64,000 bases of DNA from Bipolaris cookei (Eukaryota > Ascomycota > Dothideomycetes > Pleosporales > Pleosporaceae), in contig NRSV01000058.1 of assembly GCA_002286855.1 (NCBI GenBank), positions 166,570 through 230,569 of the forward strand, read 5' to 3'. The stretch's first letter is position 1, and each line of letters opens with the position of its first letter. The notes under the pieces are model-generated. The model saw only the letters and a program-made list of their open reading frames with translations. It did no database searches and was not told where the DNA came from. Positions 11,062-20,052 of the stretch are shown here, one piece after another. The position numbers and the translations under genes are program-made.

Positions 11062-11927
11062 ATGGCACCCAAGATTGCGATTGTCTACTACTCCATGTAC
11101 GGCCACATCAAGAAGCTGGTATGTTGACAGTCTCCCGGCATGCAAGCTGCCGTGGAGCATCCTGGTGGTATCGAGGAAAGAGAACAACACCGCTAACTGC
11201 AATTCCAGGCCGATGCTGAGCTGAAGGGTATCCAGGAGGCTGGTGGTGACGCCAAGCTCTTCCAGTATGTATCTTCCAACATTCCACAACATTCCACATC
11301 CGAGCAACCCCTCAATTACAGCCCTACCACGCTCTACTTCTACAATATGGTCTAACAATAACACAGGGTTGCTGAGACCCTTCCCCAGGAAGTCCTCGAG
11401 AAGATGTACGCTGGCCCCAAGGCTGCCGATGTCCCTGTCCTTGACGACCCTTCTGTCCTCGAGGAGTTTGATGGCATCCTCTTCGGTATCCCTACCCGTT
11501 ACGGAAACTTTCCCGCCCAGTTCAAGGCTTTCTGGGATAGGACTGGCAAGCAATGGCAGCAGGGAAGCTTCTGGGGCAAGTACGCTGGTCTCTTCGTCTC
11601 CACCGGTACCCAGGGTGGTGGCCAGGAGAGCACCTGCTTGGCTGCCATGAGTACCCTTACCCACCACGGCTTCATCTACGTGCCATTGGGCTACAAGACC
11701 ACATTCGGTAAGTTCGATAGATATGTTCTTACTTGATGGCTCGAAAAAAAGCTAACATTTTCCCAGCCGACCTTGCCAACTTGAGCGAGGTTCACGGTGG
11801 CTCCGCCTGGGGCGCAGGTACCTTTGCCGGCGGTGATGGTTCCCGCCAGCCCTCTGAGCTCGAACTCAGGGTTGCTGCTGCCCAAGGCAAGGCCTTCTAT
11901 GAGGCCGTTGCCAAGGCTCATCAGTGA
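11062..11927 (+). CDS. flavodoxin-like NAD(P)H:quinone oxidoreductase (WrbA/Pst2/Ycp4 family; Alt a 7-type allergen)
   Basis: Two-electron quinone reductase of the WrbA family, FMN-dependent, protecting against oxidative stress. Four exons: 11062-11118, 11209-11264, 11367-11707 and 11767-11927. The introns are 90, 102 and 59 nt (GTATGT...CCAG, GTATGT...ACAG, GTAAGT...CCAG). The product is 204 residues, the usual family length. The N-terminus KIAIVYYSMYGHI is the FMN phosphate-binding loop. FGIPTRYGNFPAQFKAFWD and the Gly-rich FVSTGTQGGGQE are family signatures. Pleosporalean members are described as minor allergens (Alt a 7, Cla h 7). The odd part is the stop: TGA at 11925-11927 sits in TGACTAG, and the frame continues open to 12122, ending in a CaaX-like motif (see the separate entry). 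The enzyme call is firm; the physiological substrate is not shown. Confidence 0.92.
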
Positions 11928-11931
11928 CTAG
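11925..11931 (+). promoter_or_regulatory. candidate stop-codon readthrough context (TGA CTA G)
   Basis: The stop codon of the flavodoxin-like gene is followed directly by CTAG, giving TGACTAG. UGA CUA (G) is the established high-readthrough stop context in fungi and animals, for example in peroxisomal isoforms of fungal glycolytic enzymes and of mammalian LDHB. The motif and the open frame behind it are seen directly. That readthrough occurs here is inference. Confidence 0.55.
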
Positions 11932-12122
11932 ATGATGGTACTGCGGGCGAAAAGAAGGCGGTAGAAACTACGACCACTACGACTAATGGCACTACACCTG
12001 CTCCAGCGGGCAAGGCTTCCAGCACCCCTGCTGCTGCTACACCTTCATCACAACCTCAGCAAAAGACCGAAAAGGACAAGGAGGGTCCTTGCGGACTGCC
12101 CTCAAAGTGCGATATCATGTAG
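11928..12122 (+). other. in-frame C-terminal extension with CaaX-like end, behind the flavodoxin stop
   Basis: After the TGA the same frame runs 64 codons to TAG at 12120-12122. It encodes a low-complexity Thr/Ala/Pro/Ser linker, then a charged stretch, and ends KEGPCGLPSKCDIM. The last four residues CDIM fit a CaaX prenylation box (Cys, two residues, Met at X, which favours farnesyl transfer), and a second Cys eight residues before the end could be palmitoylated. Yeast homologues of the Pst2/Ycp4 group are reported at the plasma membrane, with lipid modification described for Ycp4. A readthrough product would be 269 residues. The alternative is that this is plain 3' UTR with a chance frame. 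I tried splice options around the TGA and found none that keeps this frame. Confidence 0.5.
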
Positions 12123-12457
12123 ATCTTCTGTCAACCTTACTTTCCTAATTTATATAAATGAAATGAATGATACATTTACAATACGGAATAATTCCCGAGT
12201 ATGACAGACGGTCTTATGTATACATTGGTAAAACGTCCCCGATCAACTTCCGAATTCTATCCGTACGTAATTGGGTATACACGAAGTAGCAAAATCAAAA
12301 AGCTGCCAAAAGATCAAGAAAACAAGCAAAAAAATAGCATATTGTATGATATGCATCCCTTGCTCCAAGTGAAAAAAAGCCATGTCTAAATCTCAGCAAC
12401 CAAAGCCCTTCCTATTGAAGAAAAAAGTGGGGCAAGAAAAGAGAAAAACAACTCAAG
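12123..12457. other. short convergent intergenic stretch
   Basis: About 335 bp of AT-rich 3' flanking sequence between the flavodoxin-like gene and the convergent NPP gene. It presumably holds both 3' UTRs. No other feature was seen. Confidence 0.5.
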
Positions 12458-14805
12458 CTACTCCCCCTTCCCATCCTTGTCACTGCTGCCCTCCTTGCCC
12501 CCCTTAACATGATCCTGGATAAACTGATCAACCCACTCCTCAATCCCATCCGCCTTGTGCGTCAACCACTCCCACCAACTCTCCTCTCCCTTCTCCTTGT
12601 CCTCCCCCTTATCTCCCTCTTTACCCTCACCCTTTTCCTTACCCGCCGAACCCCCAGTAGTACTAGGAGGCGTAGGTCGTGTAGGCGGTGCTTCGTTTTC
12701 TAGCGTAGCACCGGTGTCAAGACCGGATGCGGAAGAGGTGATGCTTGAGAGGGGGTCGAGGAGGGAGGAGGAGGGCATGGAGGCGAGATTTGTGGAGGGG
12801 AGGGGTTGTGGGAAGGAAGAAGATGAGGGGGAGGCGGAGGGAGATAGGGTGTAGGAGGATACAGGGTCTTCAGGGGTTTCGTTTTCGGACGTCTTTGTGG
12901 AATCGTTATCGTTGTGCAGACCGATTGGTTTGAGGGGGAGGCGCAGAGTGCCGTTGTTGGGGGCGGGCTGGAGTTTGATGGAGTCGCAGATTATGTTGTA
13001 GAGTTCGATGTTTTCTGTTGGTTGTTGTTAGCGGACGTGTTTCTCTGCTTGTAGGTCCCAGTCTCGATAGACATGGCTACTTACGGAAAGGTTCCATCTG
13101 GCTACCTGGTTCATGCGGGAATGCTGGGCCTCTGGCTATGAAAATAGCGCGCATAAGTGGGTGCTCGTGGTCGTAGCCGTGTAGACCTCGAGGATGATAG
13201 ACTTCATGATTCTTTAGGCGTTCTTCAATGTTCCACTGGTCTTTCGTAACGATTGCCCAGCCCGTCTTAGGTACTAGCCAAAGCGGAGCTATGCGTTTGT
13301 TCTTGCTGAAATGATATCGCTCTGGCATGTTCTCATCACGGAGATAGACCTCAATATTGGGATTGTCGGCAGTACGGTTTTTGATTTGATTGTATATGCG
13401 ATGGAGAGCAGAAGGGTCTTTGGGCCGAAGACCGTAGAGAGGCCAGCCATCAGTGTGTGATAGATCTGCAGGGTCAACAAGGTCTTCGAGTTGAATAAGA
13501 CGAGTGGTATCGGTTGTTGCCATGCCGTGGTCAGACACTACTACCACGTTGACAATGTTTGTGAGGTTTCGCTCATGGAGGCTTTTGAAAATGTCTCCAA
13601 TCATGGTATCAACTCGTGTGATGGTTTCCCTGATCTCTGTACTGTTGGGACCATATGTGTGACCATCGCCATCTACGTCGGGAACGTACGCAGCAATGAG
13701 CTGGGGTCGAGGTGTAAGCGCAGTCGCACCGACGTCCTTGGGGCCGGGCAGATCAAGTAAGCCCATGATACGATCTACTTTCCTGGATAGAATTTCCGAA
13801 CCGTTATATTTGTCAACATATGCAATTTTCTGATCCAGAATGTTGGCTTCGGAACCTGGCCACATGTGTACTGCTGCCCGGACATTCTGCTTCTCTGCTG
13901 TCACCCACAGAGGCTCCCCTCCCCACCAGTGCGACTGCAGGCTTTGCGCAGGATGGGTGTAGTAGAACTCCTCCTCGAGGTCCGGGTCCCAGAATGTGTT
14001 GGATACAATCCCATGCGCTTCAGGATACAGGCCAGTCGCGAGTGTGTAATGATTTGGAAAGGTCACACTGGGGAAACTGGGTAGCATGTACTTAGGCGAT
14101 ATGCCTTCTCGTACAAACTGATTGAGTGTGGGCGTAAGGTTCCGGTACAGAAAGTCGGCGCGAAAGCCATCGAGGGATATGAGGATTGTGGTAGGCGCAA
14201 ATAGCGAAGTACCATTCGATACCAGGGCGGCAGCGTCTTTGACATCTTGCGGAGTAGAGAGGTTGTATGCGGCTGCTAGGAGGACGACGAAAAGAACAAC
14301 TATGGCTACGTATATGCCTATCCGACGGTATATGCCCTTTCTCTGTGCCTACAGCAACTGTTAGTTTTCAGGGCGCATACAGGGGTGCCCAACTTACCCT
14401 TCGCTGCGATTCATTCGCAAGCAACTGTCGTTCGTCGCTCTCTGAATTTCTCGATATGAAGCTGGTGCTCGAGGCCCCGGTGCCCTCCTCCATGTCATAC
14501 ATGAGGGCGCTGGATTCCTCATTGCCGCCTTTTGTGCGCGCTTTCGCCTTCTCCTTGACCCATTTCCCAACCTTGACACCTGAGCCTTTGCGGTCCAAGA
14601 AGCCTTTCCTCCCCTGGTTTTGTATGAGGAGCTTTTCGCGCTCATCTTCCGAGTCTAGTATATCGTGGTCGTTCTTGGAGAGTTCAGCCGATGGCCTGCC
14701 ATCGTAGCCCTCGTCGTCGGAGCTGTGGTCGTAAAGCGTGCGTTCGTCGGTACCCGCGTCTGAGCTTGCGGTCCTGTGCAAGTTGTCTTGCGGCCGTGTA
14801 GCCAT
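12458..14805 (-). CDS. type II membrane nucleotide pyrophosphatase/phosphodiesterase (NPP family)
   Basis: Alkaline-phosphatase-superfamily ectoenzyme that hydrolyses nucleotide phosphodiester or pyrophosphate bonds. Exons on the minus strand are 14805-14398, 14348-13085 and 13014-12458. The introns are 14349-14397 (GTAAGT...TGTAG) and 13015-13084 (GTAAGT...AACAG). The product is 742 residues: a cytosolic N-tail rich in Ser/Asp, one transmembrane segment at about 145-163 (IGIYVAIVVLFVVLLAAAY), then the catalytic domain. LISLDGFRADF is the first metal site, FPSVTFPNHYTLATG holds the Thr nucleophile (about residue 232), and YVPDVDGDGHTYGP and VVSDHGMA hold the other metal ligands. Exon 3 begins in the conserved segment ending PAPNNGTL. 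The C-terminal 100 residues are Ser/Pro-rich, then Lys/Glu-rich, and end with a Trp-rich amphipathic piece (ESWWEWLTHKADGIEEWVDQ), unusual for the family. Fungal homologues include yeast Npp1/Npp2. Confidence 0.9.
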
Positions 14806-15182
14806 GATTGTTTCTTCAAGGGCAATATTACATGGCTATGCGAGAGGCCAAGATTGCGCAACAGGATCGAGTCCGAGAGTGTAGGGCGTGTCAGCGACCC
14901 TAGACCTGTTGCTTGGCGTCCGTGTTTCACTTGTGGAAATAAGAATCATGGCCACACATAGACAATTAATTATGTCCAAATACAATGACAGCTAGCCTGA
15001 ATCACAGGATGATCATTGGAAGCAGCAATTTGCAATGTGGGGGAGAATTGTTTAGCTGCAGAGTGACTTTGATTGCCTGCGCGACATGAGCGCGTGCATG
15101 TATGTGATGGGTCCTGGACTAAATTGATCGCTGTCCAACCTATCTAATACCCTAGTACCCTCATCACTATTTATGCAAGTAA
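14806..15182. other. intergenic between two minus-strand genes
   Basis: 377 bp upstream of the NPP gene and downstream of the next minus-strand gene. It must contain the NPP promoter. No motif was recognised with confidence. Confidence 0.4.
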
Positions 15183-16502
15183 TCAGGACATTAAAAACAC
15201 CGCATTTCCATCAGCGTCAATCCATTCTAGTCCCGAACCTGATACTTTCCCCTTAGAACATAGCCACAAGACCAACCATGTATGCTCTACAATCTCTCCC
15301 CAGCAGTACAGCTTCACTTTGCCCAATGAGCGAGAAGTGCGACTTTCTCGGTACAGCATCACGCCCCAGCCGAGTTTTCCACTTGTGACTTGCTCACAGA
15401 TGTTGTTCCAGAATGCCTGCTGCAGCTGCGCGCTCCAGTGCGAACAGCTGATTAACCAGTATCCACGATCATCGGGCTTCGGCTTTTTCACTATCCTGAT
15501 TGGCTTGAAACGCTTCGGATTTTGCTGCTTGAGTGTTGCTAATGATGAAGTGATTTGGGAAGGCAGAATACCCGGTCGTGCTGTTGATATCTTGGGTTCT
15601 GGTGGATAGACGTCGATTTGAAGTTTGGAGAAATCTATAGGTGGGGCGACTTGGCTACTGTCTTCAGGGTCTTTTTCCTCGCATGTCGTATGCCATGATG
15701 CTGGCGACGATGGATTCAAAGCATTATCTGGACTGACATGCCTCTGGGATGTTGCAATAGCATTGGGTTTTGCAGACAGCTTCGCAATAGGCATAGGTGT
15801 CTCTGCTACACTACTCGCCGCTTTCAAGTGCATACTTCGTCGACGTTCTGGAAAGCCTTCTTTCATATCAGGTGTTGCTGTGACTAACGCTTCGATAGTA
15901 CTATCTTGAATCCGTTCTTCATCCGTATCACTCGCAGGTGTATCGTCATAGTTCTTCAGATAGCTGTCCCGTAATTGACTCTGGAGAACTTCAGTAGCTG
16001 GTTGCGTGTCCTCAACAAAGTCCAGGTCGACATCGCCTAGAGTACCTGGAACCTTTTCCACTAACGGGTTTCCCTTGATGGAGCTCGATCTGAGGCTTCT
16101 TCGGCATTTTCCATCACGGCGTGTATGCTCTGATTGAGCAAATCGACCGGACGTGAGCGGTGAATCATCTTTGACTGCATGATCATCGGACGGAACAATA
16201 GCATTCTCATGATTCTTGAGTCCAACCAAAGATAAATATGACGGGAAGCTGCCGTAAGAATCTTTGCTCATAGATAAGTTGGAAGTGTCCGCGGTGCCTC
16301 GGAATGAACTCGTTTGATCTGGAGCTGTAACATCATTCAGCCTAGATGAGGCAGATCGATTCGCAACATCAATCTGTCGGGAACTTTTCCGATGAGATAC
16401 ATCTGCCTCAAATGTAAGATAGGCATCGGCCAAAGACTGGTAGAGTTGATCGCTTTGTCGAGTAGTTGGGGCAGATATGTGAACCAACAGTTCATCAATC
16501 AT
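15183..16502 (-). CDS. uncharacterised fungal protein with conserved C-terminal domain
   Basis: Single-exon frame of 439 residues, starting at an ATG and ending TGA at 15183. The first 320 residues are Ser/Asp/Thr-rich and probably disordered. The last 95 residues look folded: DRGYWLISCSHWSAQLQQAF, then GKLGWGVMLYRE, LYCWGEIVEHTWLVLWL and a final GLEWIDADGNAVFLM. This aromatic, Trp-rich domain at the end of an otherwise disordered protein resembles fungal hypothetical proteins I have seen, but I cannot name a function. It could be a nuclear or cell-cycle protein with a protein-binding tail; that is speculation. It lies in a run of four minus-strand genes with independent promoters. Confidence 0.65.
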   Translation of the reverse strand: MIDELLVHISAPTTRQSDQLYQSLADAYLTFEADVSHRKSSRQIDVANRSASSRLNDVTAPDQTSSFRGTADTSNLSMSKDSYGSFPSYLSLVGLKNHENAIVPSDDHAVKDDSPLTSGRFAQSEHTRRDGKCRRSLRSSSIKGNPLVEKVPGTLGDVDLDFVEDTQPATEVLQSQLRDSYLKNYDDTPASDTDEERIQDSTIEALVTATPDMKEGFPERRRSMHLKAASSVAETPMPIAKLSAKPNAIATSQRHVSPDNALNPSSPASWHTTCEEKDPEDSSQVAPPIDFSKLQIDVYPPEPKISTARPGILPSQITSSLATLKQQNPKRFKPIRIVKKPKPDDRGYWLISCSHWSAQLQQAFWNNICEQVTSGKLGWGVMLYRESRTSRSLGKVKLYCWGEIVEHTWLVLWLCSKGKVSGSGLEWIDADGNAVFLMS

Positions 16503-16902
16503 GGCTGAGGTCGACCAGATATAGTTGATACAGTCGCATAGCCATGATAATATTGTCGTTACTCAGTCCATGTGGCACGTGCGATGGACAATCCAGAATG
16601 TGTAGTTTACATTAATGCAAGTGAAAGGAGGTGCAAGCGTGAGAACTGGGGAAGCTTGGCAACCATGGCCTGTGCACCTCCCCATCTATCTAATCGTAAT
16701 TCTCAAGACAACAAAGCTTGACCTATTAGGTGACAATTCATCTCACATTCAAAAGTATATGTAATTTCTCATACCATAAAGACAACGCGCGTTGAGTGTT
16801 GTCATTCAATGATGTGTCGTCTATCATGCATGTAGTCATAGACCCAACCCTACGGATATCGCTGGAAAGAAAAGAAATATTGCCCACTTGCTCGACACAA
16901 CT
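16503..16902. other. intergenic between uncharacterised gene and eIF3d
   Basis: 400 bp holding the promoter of the uncharacterised minus-strand gene and the 3' UTR of the eIF3d gene. No repeats or RNA genes were seen. Confidence 0.4.
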
Positions 16903-18732
16903 CTACTCATCGTTATCTTCAGTCGGCGCCTGCAGCTCCTCGATTTCCTCCTCGTCGAAAGTGTTGAGAGGGACGGAGTACAAGCGGAGAAGAGGCTTGT
17001 TGGGGTCCTTGACAAGAACGTACTTGCCATCGTCCATGCGAAGGACCATGTCGACAATGGTACGGACGATAGCCCATCCATTGTTGAGGTTGAGTGCCAT
17101 CTGGGCGGCAAAGTCGCGAGGCTTGTTGGTGAGTACACCGAGGATGACGTGATCGTTGTTGTTCTTGGGGTTGGCACGAGATACGAAACTGGACCTTTAT
17201 TAGTAGTCTCTCAGCAAGAACAGCTATTAAACATACCCAAGCTTCATGGTGTCAGCCTTGGCGAGGATGCTCTGCACAGTCCATCGAGCAAGCTTGCATG
17301 AGTTGTTCTTCATTTCAGTAGCAAGGACGGCACCTCTCTGGCTTGCGAGCTTGGTCCTCCAGTCCAAAGCTCCGCCGGCTCCTTGGGCCTTGTTGTCGAA
17401 TTCGTTGAGCGCCTTGATGGTCAGGTATTGGTCCTCGCCGTTGATGTTGTTCTTGACAACAGCATCAAGCTCAGTTCGGACAATCAGGTGCAGCGGCTCC
17501 TCGTCCTTGTCCAGGGACAGGTCGAATCGACGGTACCTATATGCCTTGGACGCTGGCGGGTCAGTCTCGACCTCCTCGTTGTAGAAGGGGTGCTCATGGG
17601 GCATGTTGACCTTGTTGGTCTCGGACTCGGTAACGACCTGGAGGGGGAAGACGTTGTTGATGTGCGTGGCTTCGAGCATCAGAGCGCCTGGACTGTTGAT
17701 CGAGTCCTTGTTGCCCTCGGAAATCTCGAGCGGCGCATCTGCGGCGTTCTCGTTGACAGTGACCATGTCCAGGCTTGATCCATCGCGCTTATCAATGAAA
17801 ACCTTGTTGTCCCTCTTGGTGAAGACCAAATCCCACGAGTAGACGGACTTGGTAGCGCACATGAGCATTGAGAGAATGTTGTCGGTAGCAAAGACAGTAG
17901 CCTCGTCTTTGTCGGCAAGCTCCTGGAGAACAGGGTCGCTGGAAGTAGTGACATTGTAGGCGGCACGGTCGAGGACATTGAGTCTGCGTTCGGAAGTCTT
18001 AGCACCGGGCTGCTTGTCATAGCTGCGATCGTAGTAGTAGAGGAAGCCGTATTTGTCGATGTCCTCGCCCTCGTGGGTGTCGAGGTTGAGCTTGCTGAGG
18101 CGAGAGAAGTCAATCTCCTCCATGACGCTCCACTCGGGCTTGACCTGAACAGAGGCATCGCGGTTGCGCTGGGGCTTGTCGTCCCTCCAGCCAAAGCGGC
18201 GTCCTCCTCTTCCACCACGGCCACCGCGGTTGTCGTACTGCTGTCCGCCACGGCCGCCAACACGCTGGAAGGTACCTCGTCCTCCCCGTTGCGCCTGTCC
18301 GCCACGCGCACCACCCCGTCCGCGGAAAACAGTGCCGCCGCCGCGTCCGAAACCGCGTCCTCGGGCTGAAGTTCGTGTGTTGTCGACAACAGAGAAGGTC
18401 GCCTCCTCTTCGGCGGCTTGGATAGCGAAGGGGTTGGTCTGTTGGTTTGCACCGTACACTTGCTGGTCTGTGGAATTTCATTAGCCTCTTGCGATCCTCT
18501 TCCTCTTTCCAAATACCAACGTACCCCGGTAGTTGCGGTTGCCATACTGCTGGCGTCCTCCCCGCTCACGATCCTTGCCCTCAGTCCAGTCAGCCATGCG
18601 ACCCAGTTTGTCGGCCTTGGAGTAGGGCGCAAAGGGCACGCCATCGAGCATCGTCTCGTTGGAGACTGGCGGGCCCCATGCTTGGGTGTCGGGGAGCGCG
18701 GACACGAGGTCCAGAAGGGATGCTGGAGCCAT
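16903..18732 (-). CDS. eif3d: eukaryotic translation initiation factor 3 subunit D (eIF3d, Moe1/p66 type)
   Basis: mRNA cap-binding subunit of the eIF3 complex, cytosolic. Exons on the minus strand are 18732-18525, 18467-17237 and 17188-16903. The introns are 57 nt (GTACGT...CACAG) and 48 nt (GTATGT...TCCAG). The product is 574 residues, the normal fungal length. Residues about 95-165 form the Arg/Gly-rich RNA-binding tract (RGRGFGRGGGTVFRGRGG). The eIF3d core follows (KPEWSVMEEIDFSRLSKL, YDRSYDKQPGAKTSERRLN, ATDNILSMLMCATKSVYSWD, RYRRFDLS). The acidic C-terminus (DEEEIEELQAPTEDNDE) is typical. The start ATG 18730-18732 is inside a slightly longer open frame; the shorter form begins MAPASLLDLV and matches the usual family length. 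A long antisense frame over the RGG tract is a composition artefact. Confidence 0.95.
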
Positions 18733-19220
18733 GTTGTCGAGTCGTGGTTCTGCTGTCACTCGCACTTGGTGGCCGCTGCACACGAAATTGCTCGAGGTGG
18801 GCTGCCAAGATTACGCCGCTAAGGAAAAGCGAAAGCCCGTACCCCGCGCTAGCACCCAGGCCTGCCACTGGTCACTCTGTCTGGTACCAACTCCATATGT
18901 ACTCTGGCATGTTGCAGCCTACATCAAGATATGTCACACCAATTAAAGAGCCTTTATGATCATCTTCAGGAGCTCTATTCAGCTATCGACTCTCATATAA
19001 AATGTCTATGATTTGAGACAGCTGCACTACGCGCCGAGACTTTTGTATTCTTTGGAACTAACAGGTCACTCCTCTTGAGATCAATTGCCCAAGATTGGAA
19101 CTAAACAGGGCATTGCAAACAAAGACATTGAAAGTGCAAAAGGGAACTCGGCGCAGAAAACTCGACATTGATGGTTTGCCGCCTAGCGCCTCCTCAATAC
19201 TCAAGGCAAACCACAAGATG
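18733..19220. other. intergenic, eIF3d promoter and vma21 3' region
   Basis: 488 bp between the eIF3d start and the Vma21 stop, both genes on the minus strand. It holds the eIF3d promoter. A small AT-rich patch lies near 18940-19010. No other feature was seen. Confidence 0.4.
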
Positions 19221-19638
19221 CTACATTGTCTTCTTCGACTTCTCTGCCTCTTCTCGCATTTCCTCTTGGTCGTCCTTGAACGCCATAACGACGTATGCAA
19301 TCAATACAACATTTGCCATGAGTGCTGCAAGACCACCGGCATACGTTGCGTTGCCTGTACAAAGTTAGCAGCCTCCTGGGACGCATGACCAAGTGCTTAC
19401 CCTGAAAGACAAAGTTGACGGTAAAGAAGTAGGTACCAATGGGCAACGTGATCATAGCAAAGGTGAAGCTCATTAACTTCCAAATAACGGACCTGTGGGC
19501 ATGAGCCAGTATAACGTGCACAGCATCCAAGACAACTCACGTCGGCACCGCTGGTGAAATGTTTGATGGCTCTGGTGCACTATTCCCATCGTGTTCCAGA
19601 GAGGATTTGCCTTCGCCAACAAATCTTCTGGTTGTCAT
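19221..19638 (-). CDS. vma21: V-ATPase assembly chaperone Vma21
   Basis: ER membrane protein needed to assemble the V0 sector of the vacuolar proton ATPase. Exons on the minus strand are 19638-19541, 19492-19401 and 19354-19221. The introns are 48 nt (GTGAGT...CACAG) and 46 nt (GTAAGC...TACAG). The product is 107 residues. NISPAVPTSVIWKL leads into the first transmembrane helix (MSFTFAMITLPIGTYFF), a lumenal loop, and the second helix (GGLAALMANVVLIAYVVMAF), then a charged tail ending KKTM. The terminal KKxx is the dilysine ER-retrieval signal expected for Vma21. Because all three exons are short, this gene is easily missed by ORF-based calling. It is divergent from the Fun30 gene. Confidence 0.93.
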
Positions 19639-20052
19639 GTTGGTGATGTGTGTAGGTAGTTTTGTATGGTGTCAATGCTGTATGTAAGTATGCAAGCGAC
19701 TGGCCCTGACACAGCCAAAAGCAGTAACGTAATGGGCACACTGGAGGTCCAAGCGCCCAGATTCTCCCCAACGCGTTGAGTGCTTTCTTCACGCGTAGTC
19801 ATGTTTTTGGCGATCACCGCCACTGGTTTTTAATTACCCTCTTTTCCCTCCTTGCTCTTCTACGCAGCACACGCGTACTTACAGCGCCATGTCGGCCGAT
19901 TTATAGCGCATTGTCCTTTGTCTTAGTTTTGTTCTGTTGAACCCTAGTCACCAACCCGTCGTCTTCTTCCGTAACTACACGCGAGGCGGCCAAGTCGACG
20001 ACAGTGCTTTGGCCCCCTTCAACCCGACTCGGTACTGCAACACTGTTACACA
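19639..20052. promoter_or_regulatory. divergent promoter region, vma21 / fun30
   Basis: 414 bp between two divergent start codons. It is pyrimidine-rich towards the fun30 side. No TATA box close to either start is convincing. Shared regulation is possible but not shown. Confidence 0.4.

Noticed and set aside
11924..12006. Alternative splicing that removes the TGA of the flavodoxin-like gene
   Set aside because: A GTGACT donor at 11924 with the ACTAAT branch and acceptor at 12006 is conceivable, but it shifts the frame and loses the CaaX end; other acceptors give introns of 40 nt or less.
17679..18644. 321-codon frame on the minus strand overlapping eIF3d
   Set aside because: It is another frame of the eIF3d gene through its Arg/Gly-rich and following exons; it has no domain, and the eIF3d frame is conserved throughout.
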